Counted from the stretch's first letter, positions 24,210 through 33,272 are shown. The stretch is DNA of 64,000 nt from Methanosarcina sp. KYL-1 (GCF_024372725.1 NZ_VOUA01000009.1:1-64000), one strand, 5' to 3'. The notes: a model not told the origin generated them from the letters alone. Numbers and translations: made by a program.

Positions 24210-25523
24210 TTACTTCGTTCTCTCCCTGGAGTTTTTTCTCACGCTTTCAGCAGCTATAAATCCGAGCCGTGAAGGGAGTTCCTTCATTTCACCCAGTTCC
24301 GGTGCGTCCTCCGGCAGTGCAGCTACTTTCCGTGAGTACCATTCGCTTGCAGGGACTGCGGAAATCCCATGGGCAAAGACACTTATAAGGACAGTGGTTG
24401 TTACGACCAGGCTTATCGTCTCAAGCCCCGGAATCCCCTCCGCGTCCTCTATGGCAAGGAGCAGCAGGACGACCGATGCCAGGCCTCTCGGGCCGAACCA
24501 GCCCAGGAAGAGTACAGTTTCGCGGTGCAGTTTCGAACCTATCAGGGAGATTGCAACCGGTACCATGCGGATGGCAGTGAGGCTCAGCCCTGCATAAACG
24601 ACTTCGAAAAGCCCGATGGATGGAAGCCTTGTTGCGGCTACGACCCCCAGGATGAAGAAAACCGCAAGGCTCAGCAGGCTCCCTTCGGCTTCCGTAAGAA
24701 TGATTTCCTCCTCTTCGATCCTTCTGCCCACAGCCCCGCTGGCCATGCCCGCCAGGAAGGCCGCCACAAAACCGCTCCCTCCAACCGCATCAGCCGAAAG
24801 CCAGGAGAGAATTGCCAGGGCCAGAAACTCTATCCTGTGGTAAAGCCCGGAAGTCCATCCTGCCATGGAAGCCCTGCCGGAAAGCCATCCGCCAAGCAGT
24901 CCGATGGCGATTCCCACCAGGGCTCCAAACCCTATCTGTTCAAGTGCCAGGGAGAGAATGGTAGCTATCGGCTGGTTAAGTTCCTCTCCGGTAGCCAGCA
25001 CAAGAAAGAAGATGAAGAGCGGGATTGCACCCCCGTCATTGAGCCCGCTTTCGATGTTCAGGGCCTGACGTACCCGGACCGGCACTTTCGGGTTGCTTAC
25101 GATCGCCTGGCCCAGCCCGGCATCGGTCGGGGCAAGGATCGCACCAAGGAGCGCAGCTTCGGCAAGGGTCAGGTCCGTAAAAAGAAATGCCGCAGTGGCA
25201 GCCCCTACGCCTATGGTAAGCGGCAGCCCCAGTAGAAGGAGGCGGTTTTGGAGTCCCCCCTTCTGGCCCAGTGACCCCAGTTCGATCCTGGAAGCATCGG
25301 CGAACAGTGTGAGTACCAGTGCCGCCTCAGCTACCGTGAGGACGAAACTGCTCCGTTCAGGAAATTCGACCAGGTCGAGCCCTTCCGGGCTTAGCAGCAT
25401 TCCGGCCGCCACAAAAATCATAGGGGCGGTAACAACGGTTCCCGAAATTTTTCGGGACGCAAGGCTGAAGGCAAAGAGCAGCACTGAAAAGGCAATGACA
25501 AAGCTTGTGGTTTCTGATGTCAT
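24210..25523 (-). CDS. Cation:proton antiporter (CPA1, NhaP-like)
   Basis: A polytopic protein of about 437 residues with 12 or so hydrophobic segments. The ion-binding motifs TDAGLG and ESGLNDGG (Asn-Asp pair) place it in the CPA1 Na+/H+ antiporter branch that moves Na+ or K+ out in exchange for protons. A conserved GPRGLASV segment lies near the C-terminal helices. The ATG at 25523 follows AGAAGGA; the ATG at 25556 would add a charged prefix. The BASS transporter is upstream on the same strand (about 120 bp away), so both may be transcribed together. Ion homeostasis or salt stress is the likely role. Confidence 0.9.
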   Translation of the reverse strand: MTSETTSFVIAFSVLLFAFSLASRKISGTVVTAPMIFVAAGMLLSPEGLDLVEFPERSSFVLTVAEAALVLTLFADASRIELGSLGQKGGLQNRLLLLGLPLTIGVGAATAAFLFTDLTLAEAALLGAILAPTDAGLGQAIVSNPKVPVRVRQALNIESGLNDGGAIPLFIFFLVLATGEELNQPIATILSLALEQIGFGALVGIAIGLLGGWLSGRASMAGWTSGLYHRIEFLALAILSWLSADAVGGSGFVAAFLAGMASGAVGRRIEEEEIILTEAEGSLLSLAVFFILGVVAATRLPSIGLFEVVYAGLSLTAIRMVPVAISLIGSKLHRETVLFLGWFGPRGLASVVLLLLAIEDAEGIPGLETISLVVTTTVLISVFAHGISAVPASEWYSRKVAALPEDAPELGEMKELPSRLGFIAAESVRKNSRERTK

Positions 25524-25644
25524 GGAAATCCTTCTGCATTCGGTGATGCCTGTCACTTTTGCGTCATCAGCTTTTTCTGGTTCATCAACTGCTTTTTTAC
25601 CATCAACTTTTTTGAGTCATTAACTGCTTTTTTGCATCTCCCTT

Positions 25645-26556
25645 TCACCTTGAAGGTGCCGTGGGAGTTTTTTCCTGCTCATGGGAATCTCCTGCCGCCG
25701 CTTCTGCACGTTTGCCCAGTTCTCCCCCTATAAACATCAGCAGTATGAGGCCTGCCAGTGACACCACCATGATCATGACCATCACGTCGGGGTCCGTAAA
25801 ATTAAGCGCGGCAATTGCCAGGGCTGCCGAAAGGTTGCGCTGTGCGGTCCCGAGGCCGAGCACGCTCCTGATAGCTCCGGCGGAGCCTCCGAGGAAGTAG
25901 CCGATGATAAACGAAATAAGCAGGAAGAGCACCGCCGCAACAATCGCGGTGCTGCCGATAACGCCTAGCAGGTCGGAGATGTAGACCACAAAGAAAGCCA
26001 CGAAAAGGACAAGGAGGGAGAGGCTGGTAGCCTGGTTCATCAGGGGCAGGAGCCCATTTGCCACTTCCTCGTACCTGGCCCGGATAAACAGGGCAATCGC
26101 AAGCGGTATGAGCATCAACAGGATAAGGGACCTCGCTATGTCCCAGGGGTTAATGGTGACCCCTGTGAGCAGGAGCGGCAGGACGATCGGCACGTAAAGA
26201 ATCGTCACCATCATCAGGAGCACCATAAGCCCTACGGAAAACGCAGTGTCCCCCTTTGCTACCTGTGCGAGCTTAGGAAGGAACGGGGCGCCTGCGGCAG
26301 TGCCGACAAGGAAAAGGCCGATGGAAAGCCCTTCCGAGAGCGGGAAGATCAACAGTATCCCGACAGCAAGCAGCGGGACAAGTATGAAATTGGCCGCCAG
26401 AGAGAGGAGCACAAGCTTCGTGTTGCGCAGCGGGGCGATTATCTGGGGTACTGTCAGGGAGAAACCCATGCCCAGCATGCTGGTAAGCACGAAGACCAGG
26501 GTAGCAAGGACGCCTATAGTCTCAAGGAAATTTGAAAAAGAAGTCGTTTCAACCAT
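25645..26556 (-). CDS. Bile acid:sodium symporter (BASS) family transporter
   Basis: A 303-residue membrane protein with nine to ten predicted helices. The TSMLGMGFSLT start, the GTAAGAPFLPKLAQ segment and the GTAQRNLSAALAIA segment match the BASS/SBF fold, including crossover-type Gly/Pro-rich segments that bind Na+ in characterised members. Substrates in the family range from organic acids to pantoate; nothing here identifies one. The ATG at 26556 is preceded by GGGGGAAG. The LURP-one gene lies 61 bp upstream on the same strand, separated by a short CACCTCAGTTATCCCT repeat. Confidence 0.85.
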   Translation of the reverse strand: MVETTSFSNFLETIGVLATLVFVLTSMLGMGFSLTVPQIIAPLRNTKLVLLSLAANFILVPLLAVGILLIFPLSEGLSIGLFLVGTAAGAPFLPKLAQVAKGDTAFSVGLMVLLMMVTILYVPIVLPLLLTGVTINPWDIARSLILLMLIPLAIALFIRARYEEVANGLLPLMNQATSLSLLVLFVAFFVVYISDLLGVIGSTAIVAAVLFLLISFIIGYFLGGSAGAIRSVLGLGTAQRNLSAALAIAALNFTDPDVMVMIMVVSLAGLILLMFIGGELGKRAEAAAGDSHEQEKTPTAPSR

Positions 26557-26617
26557 TCTTCCCCCCTTCTTTCAAACCCCTCACCTCAGTTATCCCTCAC
26601 CTCAGTTATCCCTCACC

Positions 26618-27145
26618 TCAGTCGTGAGCCATCTGGTCGACTGCAACCGTAATTGCCAGGATCAGTGCGGCATCCTGCCCGGGAGAAATCTCCACTCCAT
26701 ATGTATCCCGTACACGGAACCACTTTTTTGAGACTTCTGCAACATTATCTCTCCCTGACTCAATTTTGTACTCGTGGTCCAGGATGTTTCCATGAATTTT
26801 CATTTCAGACCCGTCCGCTAAATCCACTTTCCAGCGGTCTCGAAGGGGTGTGATCAGGGCTTTTTTGATTGTTGCAGCCGTTCTGCCCTCTCCATCCTGG
26901 ATTTCCAGCGTATCCCTGACCCGAAGCAGTTTTTCCTTGAGTTTGTACCTCTCGTTTCCCTGCGCATCCTTTATGATCAGGGTGTCGCGAATACGGATAG
27001 CTTTGCCGTCCACATAGAATGCCTTCTCTCCAGCTTCGTTTTCAATCCAGTAGTCATCTCCGATGGAAATGAGTTTTTCGTGCATTTTGTAGCGTTGTAT
27101 GCTTTCTGCTCCACGGCCCCTGAGGCCGCCCAAAATCCTTCCCAT
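26618..27145 (-). CDS. LURP-one-related protein
   Basis: A 175-residue cytoplasmic protein with the Tubby/LURP-one beta-barrel pattern: repeated beta-strand units of the type RIRDTLIIKDAQG, RVRDTLEIQDGEG and RVRDTYGVEI. The family may bind phospholipids (in eukaryotic scramblases and Tubby), but the archaeal and bacterial role is unknown. A short basic N-terminus (GRILGGLRGRG) precedes the barrel. The ATG at 27145 follows GGAGTG. It is the first gene of a probable LURP-one, BASS, antiporter series. Confidence 0.85.
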   Translation of the reverse strand: MGRILGGLRGRGAESIQRYKMHEKLISIGDDYWIENEAGEKAFYVDGKAIRIRDTLIIKDAQGNERYKLKEKLLRVRDTLEIQDGEGRTAATIKKALITPLRDRWKVDLADGSEMKIHGNILDHEYKIESGRDNVAEVSKKWFRVRDTYGVEISPGQDAALILAITVAVDQMAHD

Positions 27146-27651
27146 TAAAAATCACTCCGTTTGTTTATTGCAGTCCAGGTCCCTTCTATTGCGGGCCGCC
27201 TGATCTGATATGAAATAAAGGAGGATAATCCCGGTTAGCTTTCCAGCCGGGAAACTGCAGTAACACTCAAATCTTCTCTCCATTATGGTCCGGACTGACG
27301 AGTCCTCTAAATTTTCCAGACCTGTTCCCCCCTTATGAGTGCATAAATATGTAAAATATATATTCAAATCGATTTATAATTTTAGTCTCCATGCCTGAAC
27401 TTTTTTCAGGTCGTATGGCTTTCCCGGAAATTTCAATCACATCTTCTTTTGAGAGTTCTCCGAAATCTGGTAAGCCAAAAACATGAAGTAGGCTGTTTTT
27501 AAGCGGGCTTTCTCAAAACTCGTCCTCCCCACTCGCCCTCCCCATATGATTGGATAACTGGGACCTGGTCTGGTTCAAGCTGACGAAGGCACGTTAAAAG
27601 AAAAATATTTTTAATATATATGCCATATTATAAAATAGGGAGGGAATTTTC
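27146..27651. other. Non-coding gap with possible gene remnant
   Basis: About 505 bp between divergent genes. The minus strand holds an open frame (27342-27510) with coding-like composition (a DFGELSKEDVIEISGKA segment) but no start codon; it may be a decayed gene. A TATA-like AATATATATG at 27612-27621 and GGGAGGGAA at about 27637-27645 belong to the holin-like gene. Confidence 0.4.
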
Positions 27652-28041
27652 ATGGCTGACGTAAGCCTCGCTGGTACATTCTTTGGGTTAATCTTAGGAA
27701 TACTGATCGGAACATTGTTCGCCGCATTGATTATCTGGATTGTGGGCAAACTGGGTATGGGGATCGAGGTTGACGGCTTTGGTCCTGCTTTCATTGCCGC
27801 GATCTTTATTGCAGTACTGAGTAATGTGATTATCTGGGTTTGGAACCAGTTAGGTTTCGGTGCCCCTGCTGGTTTAGTGGGCTCCATTATCCACTTGCTT
27901 GTTACGGCGGCTATTTTAATGACTGCGGGAAGTTACATAAAAGGGCTCAGGGTCAAAGGCTTTTCTGGCGCCATAATTGCTTCGATAGCAATCGCAGTAG
28001 TGGCCTGGCTGGTCAACTGGGCAATCGGGCTGGTAACCTGA
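27652..28041 (+). CDS. Holin-like four-helix membrane protein (phage holin superfamily IV-like)
   Basis: A small, very hydrophobic 129-residue protein with four predicted helices (about 8-32, 46-66, 74-97, 105-126) connected by short loops (WIVGKLGMGIEVDGFGPAF, GSYIKGLRVKGFS). This matches the superfamily of small 4-helix proteins annotated as phage holin family IV, which in chromosomes are mostly of unknown function and not part of prophages. No phage genes are nearby. Start, Shine-Dalgarno (GGGAGGGAA) and TATA region are all clear. It is the only plus-strand gene of the island edge. Confidence 0.75.
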   Translation: MADVSLAGTFFGLILGILIGTLFAALIIWIVGKLGMGIEVDGFGPAFIAAIFIAVLSNVIIWVWNQLGFGAPAGLVGSIIHLLVTAAILMTAGSYIKGLRVKGFSGAIIASIAIAVVAWLVNWAIGLVT

Positions 28042-28187
28042 TCTTTCGGACGCGTTTGGATGTGGGATTTATTCCATATCAAACATTTTTAACTAAATAA
28101 TAAGGTTCAGAACACTTTACCCATTTTCCTTCTATCTGGCGGCTTTTTTTATCCTGAAAACCAGTTTCCGTCTAATTTTACCACCCG

Positions 28188-28218
28188 GAATAACCATAGT
28201 TATATATCATGGTTATTC
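28188..28218 (+). promoter_or_regulatory. Palindromic operator over TATA box of acylphosphatase
   Basis: A perfect 10-bp inverted repeat, GAATAACCAT and ATGGTTATTC, encloses AGTTATATATC, which contains a TATA-like box. Counting about 25 bases on, transcription would begin near the GTG start at 28232, giving a leaderless message. A dimeric repressor binding here would block TBP. Confidence 0.5.
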
Positions 28219-28231
28219 AAAATAGCCATTT

Positions 28232-28519
28232 GTGACCTCTGGAAATATTGTACGTGCGGAAATATACGTTTCCGGAAGGGTGCAGCATGTGGGTTTTCGC
28301 TGGTTTACGAGAAACGCTGCAGAAAAGCTGGGGGTGAACTGCAACCCCATAAACCTCAGGGACGGCAGGGTTTTCGTGATTGCCGAGGGGCACCGGGCAG
28401 CCATTGAGCTCCTGATAAAAGACCTGTGGGAAGGGCCCACTTTCGCCAGCGTTGAAAATGTGTATTACACTTTTATGGAGCCTACCGGCAACATGGATGA
28501 TTCTTCACTTCAGTATTGA
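28232..28519 (+). CDS. acyP: Acylphosphatase
   Basis: A 95-residue enzyme that hydrolyses carboxyl-phosphate bonds such as acetyl phosphate. The catalytic signature GRVQHVGFRWF (substrate-binding Arg) and the following Asn-containing segment NPINLRDGRVFV are intact, as is the DGRV / G-containing second motif typical of the ~90-residue family. The start is a GTG; an in-frame TAG lies three codons upstream, so no longer form is possible. There is no Shine-Dalgarno, consistent with a leaderless transcript from the palindromic promoter just upstream. Confidence 0.9.
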   Translation: MTSGNIVRAEIYVSGRVQHVGFRWFTRNAAEKLGVNCNPINLRDGRVFVIAEGHRAAIELLIKDLWEGPTFASVENVYYTFMEPTGNMDDSSLQY

Positions 28520-28693
28520 GTTTAAACCAGAGCCTCTTCAAACAATACAAAGGATTTCTATGGAACCGAATTTTCTACAGGATTTATTCTGGTTTGAGAT
28601 AATGAGAGGAAATATTATTCGGATTTAACGGAGCTATTTTGTGAAACCTTCAGGAGACAAAATTTATCATGGATCAGGAAAAGTAATTGCATA

Positions 28694-29173
28694 ATGGCAA
28701 TAATGGGTGGAAGGGAAGCAGGAAGGGGACCTCTGCAACTGGACATAGGTATAGTCTTATCAGGCCTTGGAGGAAACTCCAACGAGGAAAGGAACCAGTT
28801 CAATGGGCTTTTTTCCTTTTTTGGCATCGATTTTGGACTTTATATCGGACCATCATATAATCCGTTTCAGACTATAGGGCCCAGTATCGGCATTGGTCTG
28901 GTCATAGGGTCCAATGGTTTTCTGGCTGCAAAATTAGGCATCCATTTCAGAAGAGTGTTCGGTCTGGCTATGCTGTTTCCTATATTTCCTATTTATGGTG
29001 TCACTGGAGCGAGCTTTTTAGCTGCTTTGCCTGTTTCGGAAGGAGCCAAAGCTGCAGCAACTATCCCACTGCTGTTAGTGCCAGCAGCTGTTGTATACCA
29101 GGAAGATCTCACAGAATTACGTAAGCGTGGAACAAAATTTTTAATGAAATTGAGATCGCATATTCTGGGATAA
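28694..29173 (+). CDS. Hypothetical membrane protein
   Basis: A 159-residue protein, not recognised. It begins with a Gly-rich stretch (MGGREAGRGPLQLDIGIVLSG), has a Gly/Ile-rich middle (GPSIGIGLVIGSNGFL) and two hydrophobic segments (about 98-120 and 122-142), then a basic tail. There is no signal peptide and no conserved motif I can name. The ATG at 28694 is at the edge of a spaced AT-rich region, with no strong ribosome site. A fragment matching the composite-repeat end (GGATTTCTATGGAACC, 28552-28567) lies just upstream. Confidence 0.5.
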   Translation: MAIMGGREAGRGPLQLDIGIVLSGLGGNSNEERNQFNGLFSFFGIDFGLYIGPSYNPFQTIGPSIGIGLVIGSNGFLAAKLGIHFRRVFGLAMLFPIFPIYGVTGASFLAALPVSEGAKAAATIPLLLVPAAVVYQEDLTELRKRGTKFLMKLRSHILG

Positions 29174-29553
29174 CCAGTAATTTATGACATTAATTCTGAT
29201 TGAGATAACACCCGTGAATCTTTTCTCCAGCATTATCTTCAGGAATCCTCTCGTTCTTTTATATAGCGTTTCCAGGCCACTAAACTCTTTAGCGGGTTTA
29301 TTGATCTCAGCAATCCGGGCGGTTAAGGCATTGCCTTTAAAGGGCAGAGATCTCTTCTCTACCATATTTGCGGGCTGGCATTTTGTGAATTCTTCATAGG
29401 GAAAATCAAAGCTGGGTGTCCGTAAATACTATATTCCTTCAATTGCAGAAATAATTCCACAGCATTAATCGAGCAGATATTTCCGATGGCAGCCGGTTGT
29501 TTTAATCACAGCCTGAAATTATCATGAATTGTAAACCTGAAGGAGAACGTGCC

Positions 29554-30183
29554 TTGAAAATCGCAGTTGTGGAAAACGATGACCAGCGAACGATTTCTAT
29601 ATTTGAACCGGGATTCATTGCAGTATATGAGGAAGACGGCGGGGGATGGAAAGTCCTGAACCGCTTTGAAAATCAAGTTTGCAATGCGAAGGGTATGGCT
29701 GCGGTACGCATGGCTGTGGGGGATGCCGTAAAGCAGCTTGGAGATGTAAAAGTAGTGGTTGCAAGTGAAATCCCGGGGATTGCGTCCGGTACTTTTCAGG
29801 CAGCGGACTTTGACATATTCCTTGTGGACAGCAGAGTGCTGGATGTCCTTGATTCGATCAAAAAAGACATGCTTGAGGCAATTGAGAAGCGGAAGGAAGA
29901 GCCCCACAAGTTCGATATTATGGAATTTCTGGAACCCGGTGAGAACAAGGGTGATTTTTCGATTAACATAGAAGAGATCATGTTTAAAAACCCGGAGTTG
30001 ACTTCCAAGAAAATTCTGATCCCCTATCTGAAAAACGGAGAATTCAACAGGCTGGACGTCTTTTGCAGTCACGTTCCTAAATGGTTTGTCACAGATTTAG
30101 GGGTCATGGGATTTGAATACGAAACTGTGAATGAGTCGAGGAATAGAAAGACCGTCAGGATTGTTCGTGTTCATACTCAGTAA
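29554..30183 (+). CDS. Fe-only nitrogenase accessory protein AnfO-like
   Basis: A 209-residue protein resembling AnfO: N-terminus KIAVVEND, an acidic GGGW segment, a VKVVVASEIPG segment and the C-terminal block with LTSKKILIPYL and a CSHVPKWF motif. AnfO is known from Fe-only nitrogenase clusters, where its exact role is unsettled. No nitrogenase gene is in the window, so this copy is an orphan. The TTG at 29554 is preferred: GGAGAACG lies eight bases upstream and the protein then begins KIAVV as expected. The ATG at 29524 lacks a ribosome site. The ~350-bp gap before it shows no convincing gene. Confidence 0.68.
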   Translation: MKIAVVENDDQRTISIFEPGFIAVYEEDGGGWKVLNRFENQVCNAKGMAAVRMAVGDAVKQLGDVKVVVASEIPGIASGTFQAADFDIFLVDSRVLDVLDSIKKDMLEAIEKRKEEPHKFDIMEFLEPGENKGDFSINIEEIMFKNPELTSKKILIPYLKNGEFNRLDVFCSHVPKWFVTDLGVMGFEYETVNESRNRKTVRIVRVHTQ

Positions 30184-30235
30184 AAGGTGGGTTTCGTCCG
30201 GAAACGGAAGCTCCGGTTTCATTCTTCCGATCGTT

Positions 30236-31216
30236 TCATTCTTCCGATTCCCGCTCTTCTGGCCCGGGCCCATTTTCATGCCTCAAGCACCGGCCTGTCT
30301 TTTCGGGGTGTGCCGGAGGCTCAGGGACATCGGGTTCGGCTTTTACCAGGACGTATGTATAGGGGCCGAAGACTTTTTTTAGGGAGTGTTCTACGTGAAG
30401 GGAAACCCTGTCGGCTTCGCCGATGTTCAGCGCGCTGTCCACCTTTATTTCCACGTCCACGGCGATTTCGCTCCCTATCCTCCGGGTTTTCAGGTTAGTA
30501 AAGTTACGGACCCCTTCGGTATTCCGGATGATCTGTTTTATCTTTTCCAGAGTTTTTTCGTCAAGGGAAGCTTCGATCAGCTCGTTTATGCTGCTTGAGG
30601 AGACCTTCAGGCCGACTTTGAAAATAAAGAGGCTCAGGATAACTGCCATTACGGGGTCAAGCACCACCCACCTGCCGCCCAGGAAAATGGCACCTCCGAC
30701 CCCTGCCATTGTGCAGACCGAGGAAAAAGCGTCCGAGCGGTGGTGCCAGGCGTTGGCTTTCAGGGCAATGCTGTTGATCTTCCTGGCCTGGCGGATCGTG
30801 TACTGGTACATCAGTTCCTTGGATACTATTGAAAGAAGAGCGGCATAGAGAGCTATCATACCCGGTTGTTCGAGGCTTCCTCCGTTTGCGACCAGCAGGA
30901 TCTTCTGCATCCCGTAATAGAAAATTTCCCCCGCTACCACGAAAAGCATGAGCCCGACCAGGCTTGCGGAGAGGGTCTCCACCTTCCCGTGCCCGTAGTT
31001 ATGGCTTTTGTCTACGGGCTTCCGTGCGATCTTAAATCCGAAGATCACCACCAGGTCGGTCAGGAAGTCCGAAAGGGAATGGACAGCGTCTGCAACCATC
31101 GCTGCACTGTTTCCAAGGACTCCTGCAAATAGCTTAAAAATCGTCAGCCCAAGGTTCACTAACAGCCCGGCGCCTGTAACCCTCACCGCCTGTTTGAACC
31201 TTTCCTCCTGATTCAT
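30236..31216 (-). CDS. Cation diffusion facilitator (CDF) exporter
   Basis: A metal/H+ antiporter of about 326 residues with six helices. Metal-site motifs are HSLSDFLTD in helix 2 and HHRSDAFSS in helix 5, the paired H-x3-D sites of zinc/iron/manganese-type CDFs. A cytoplasmic beta-alpha domain follows (RIGSEIAVDVEIKVD), ending in a Pro/Glu-rich tail. The ATG at 31216 is preferred to one at 31267, which would add a basic prefix. It converges with anfO-like; no repressor is adjacent, so the metal is not predictable. Confidence 0.9.
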   Translation of the reverse strand: MNQEERFKQAVRVTGAGLLVNLGLTIFKLFAGVLGNSAAMVADAVHSLSDFLTDLVVIFGFKIARKPVDKSHNYGHGKVETLSASLVGLMLFVVAGEIFYYGMQKILLVANGGSLEQPGMIALYAALLSIVSKELMYQYTIRQARKINSIALKANAWHHRSDAFSSVCTMAGVGGAIFLGGRWVVLDPVMAVILSLFIFKVGLKVSSSSINELIEASLDEKTLEKIKQIIRNTEGVRNFTNLKTRRIGSEIAVDVEIKVDSALNIGEADRVSLHVEHSLKKVFGPYTYVLVKAEPDVPEPPAHPEKTGRCLRHENGPGPEERESEE

Positions 31217-31413
31217 TTTTCTACACTTCCGCTTCAGGGAATAGACGCAGAAGGCCGTTTTTTCCACCTGCCCCTGCAGGCAGGAAGTTTACATACGGTT
31301 CCTGACGGGTTTCCCGGGTTTTACGATCTCAAGAAGGTTCTATATACAGATGTTATATACGTTTCGAGATATAATAAAACCCTACATTTGTACTTTTTAT
31401 ATCTGGTTGATTT

Positions 31414-32931
31414 TTATTGTTTTTTCAGTACCTTCGCAATAATTACAAGCCCGGCCAGGTTGATCAGCCCTATGAAAAGGTACCCGATCAGCTGCTTCGG
31501 GTCTATGCCGAAAAAGCCGGTACTTTCGCCTCCGGGCCCTGACTGGGACCCGGTTTTATCCTCCTGCCCGTTCCCGGGGACTGTCTCCTGCATGTCCAGC
31601 CCTTTTTTATTGAATTCGATTACGGAGTCAGTTCCCAGAAATACTTCTTTTTCCTTTCCTTCAAGCCTGTCTCCGTTTTCAAGGGCGGCTCTGACCGTAT
31701 AGGCAGATTCAGGCTCAAGCCCGAAGAATACGAATTCGTTGTCGTTACCTGCAGATGCTATGAGCTTTCCGTCTTTTAAGAGTTCTGCAGTCCCTTCCCC
31801 GGGGAGTTCCACTTTCAGGTTTACATGCCCTGTAAGCAGGATCTGTTCCCCGTCTGCAAAACGGGGCCTTTCGGGGACGTCCAGGACTCCAAGCAGCGTG
31901 GGGGCGAAATCTTCCTGCCCGAATTCTCCCCTGAGCACTCCCCTTTCAACATCCCTGGCATGCACGATAAGAGGGACCATCCGGGCTTCGTCCGTTACCG
32001 AATATTTCTCGGACTGGTGCCCTCCCTTTGAACCTTCTGAAGAAAAGCCCATCCCGTGGTCAGCTGTCAGGATAAAGGCGATGTTGTTTTCCCTGCAGAG
32101 CCCGTAGAGCGGGGCAAGTTCGGCATCCAGGCTTTCAATGCAGTCGATGTACCCGTAACTTCCCCGGTAGTGCCCGCTCATGTCAACGGCTCCCACGTTG
32201 ACCGTGAGCAGGTATTTTTGCCCCTGCCTGTTTTCTGCCATGTACTCCACAATTGCGCAGGCGGCATCAAGCCCCCACCGGTTATACCCGCTGTACCTCT
32301 CCCTGGTCTCTTTTGAACTGACGTATCCCGGGGCTTTTCCAGCTTCCTCTTCCATGAGGGCTATAAGCCCCGGTGGGACCCGGGGAGCTTCGGGGCTGTG
32401 GTCGTACTGCTCTAGCACGATCTGGAGGTCTTTCATTGAGTTGTTCTTATCCCTGAGAATTGCGTCCTGCTCGGAGCATATCGACCAGGAATCCCCTTTT
32501 TCCATAACCGCTATGCAGAGGTACCCTTCTCCGTGCAAAACATCAAAAACGGTTGCGTCCCTGAAACTCGCCATCTCGCTGTCAGCTTTTGAATTTCCCG
32601 TAACCAGGACTGAATGCCCGCCTTCTGTAAAGGTCTGGGGGGCCCGGAACTCAAGCACCCGGGCGCTGTCTTCACCGATTTCGGGAATGGTTTTGAGAAG
32701 AGCTTTTTCGAGGGGGTTGCCGTCAATAGCGTATGGGGTCAGTTCGGGATAAATGAAAGGTGCGCTCATCCCGTCCGCGATCAGTACGACTGCGCCGGCC
32801 GGGCTGTTTACAGGGTTTACTTCCACTTCGGTCAGGGCTGAGGCAGGAGCTGAAAAAGCCGGAAGGAAGATGGGAAGGGCTGCAAGAAGAATAAGTATCG
32901 TAAGGGAGGATTTCCTGGTTTTGCCGATCAT
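31414..32931 (-). CDS. Membrane-anchored alkaline-phosphatase-superfamily protein
   Basis: A 505-residue surface protein with a signal peptide (about 1-33), a catalytic domain and a single C-terminal helix (about 480-502) followed by a short basic tail, so the enzyme faces outside. Metal residues are seen in VVLIADGMS, GAVDMSGH and LTADHGMG with a downstream GGHQSEKY. A Ser/Thr-containing TEGGHSVLVTGNS segment could hold the nucleophile. It is closer to phosphatase or phosphoglycerate-mutase-like members than to the formylglycine sulfatases, since no C-x-(P/A)-x-R motif is found. The substrate is unknown. Confidence 0.8.
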   Translation of the reverse strand: MIGKTRKSSLTILILLAALPIFLPAFSAPASALTEVEVNPVNSPAGAVVLIADGMSAPFIYPELTPYAIDGNPLEKALLKTIPEIGEDSARVLEFRAPQTFTEGGHSVLVTGNSKADSEMASFRDATVFDVLHGEGYLCIAVMEKGDSWSICSEQDAILRDKNNSMKDLQIVLEQYDHSPEAPRVPPGLIALMEEEAGKAPGYVSSKETRERYSGYNRWGLDAACAIVEYMAENRQGQKYLLTVNVGAVDMSGHYRGSYGYIDCIESLDAELAPLYGLCRENNIAFILTADHGMGFSSEGSKGGHQSEKYSVTDEARMVPLIVHARDVERGVLRGEFGQEDFAPTLLGVLDVPERPRFADGEQILLTGHVNLKVELPGEGTAELLKDGKLIASAGNDNEFVFFGLEPESAYTVRAALENGDRLEGKEKEVFLGTDSVIEFNKKGLDMQETVPGNGQEDKTGSQSGPGGESTGFFGIDPKQLIGYLFIGLINLAGLVIIAKVLKKQ

Positions 32932-33272
32932 TGGAAATTATTTTAGGCCAAACCTATAAAGAATTTACCTTCACCGCCTGCCCATATCTTCCTGCTTCCG
33001 TTTAAGGCCGGCTGCAGGAGTGAGCTGCAGAAGTGAGCTGCAGAAGTGATATAGCTTTCTTCTCCTGTCTCGGTGTCTTTACTTCTCAATGTCTTTACTT
33101 CTCAATGTCTTTACTTCTCCCTATCTCAATGTCTTTTTATCGTGCAATTAAGTTAGCTTTTTAAATGTTTATTTTTCTTTAGGTGGAGTAAATTCTTATT
33201 ATATTCGCCGCAAATAGTAATTAACATTCATGATAAATCTACCCCAAAATCCAAAAAACAGGAAAAGTTCTC
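32932..33272. other. Non-coding gap with 16-bp tandem repeat
   Basis: Contains GAGCTGCAGAAGT repeats (33015-33050) and three units of AATGTCTTTACTTCTC (about 33075-33128). A TATA-like TTTTTAAATGTTTATTTT (33160-33178) probably serves the DUF89 gene. No gene seen. Confidence 0.6.

Noticed and set aside
27652-28041. Prophage holin
   Set aside because: The protein resembles holin superfamily IV, but no other phage gene, integrase or attachment site is seen nearby.
29141-29365. 74-codon minus-strand ORF between the hypothetical membrane gene and anfO-like
   Set aside because: It overlaps the end of the upstream gene, has no Shine-Dalgarno and no recognisable motif.
31414-32931. Fourth sulfatase
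   Set aside because: It has the alkaline-phosphatase fold but no C/S-x-(P/A)-x-R formylglycine motif, and lies outside the island.
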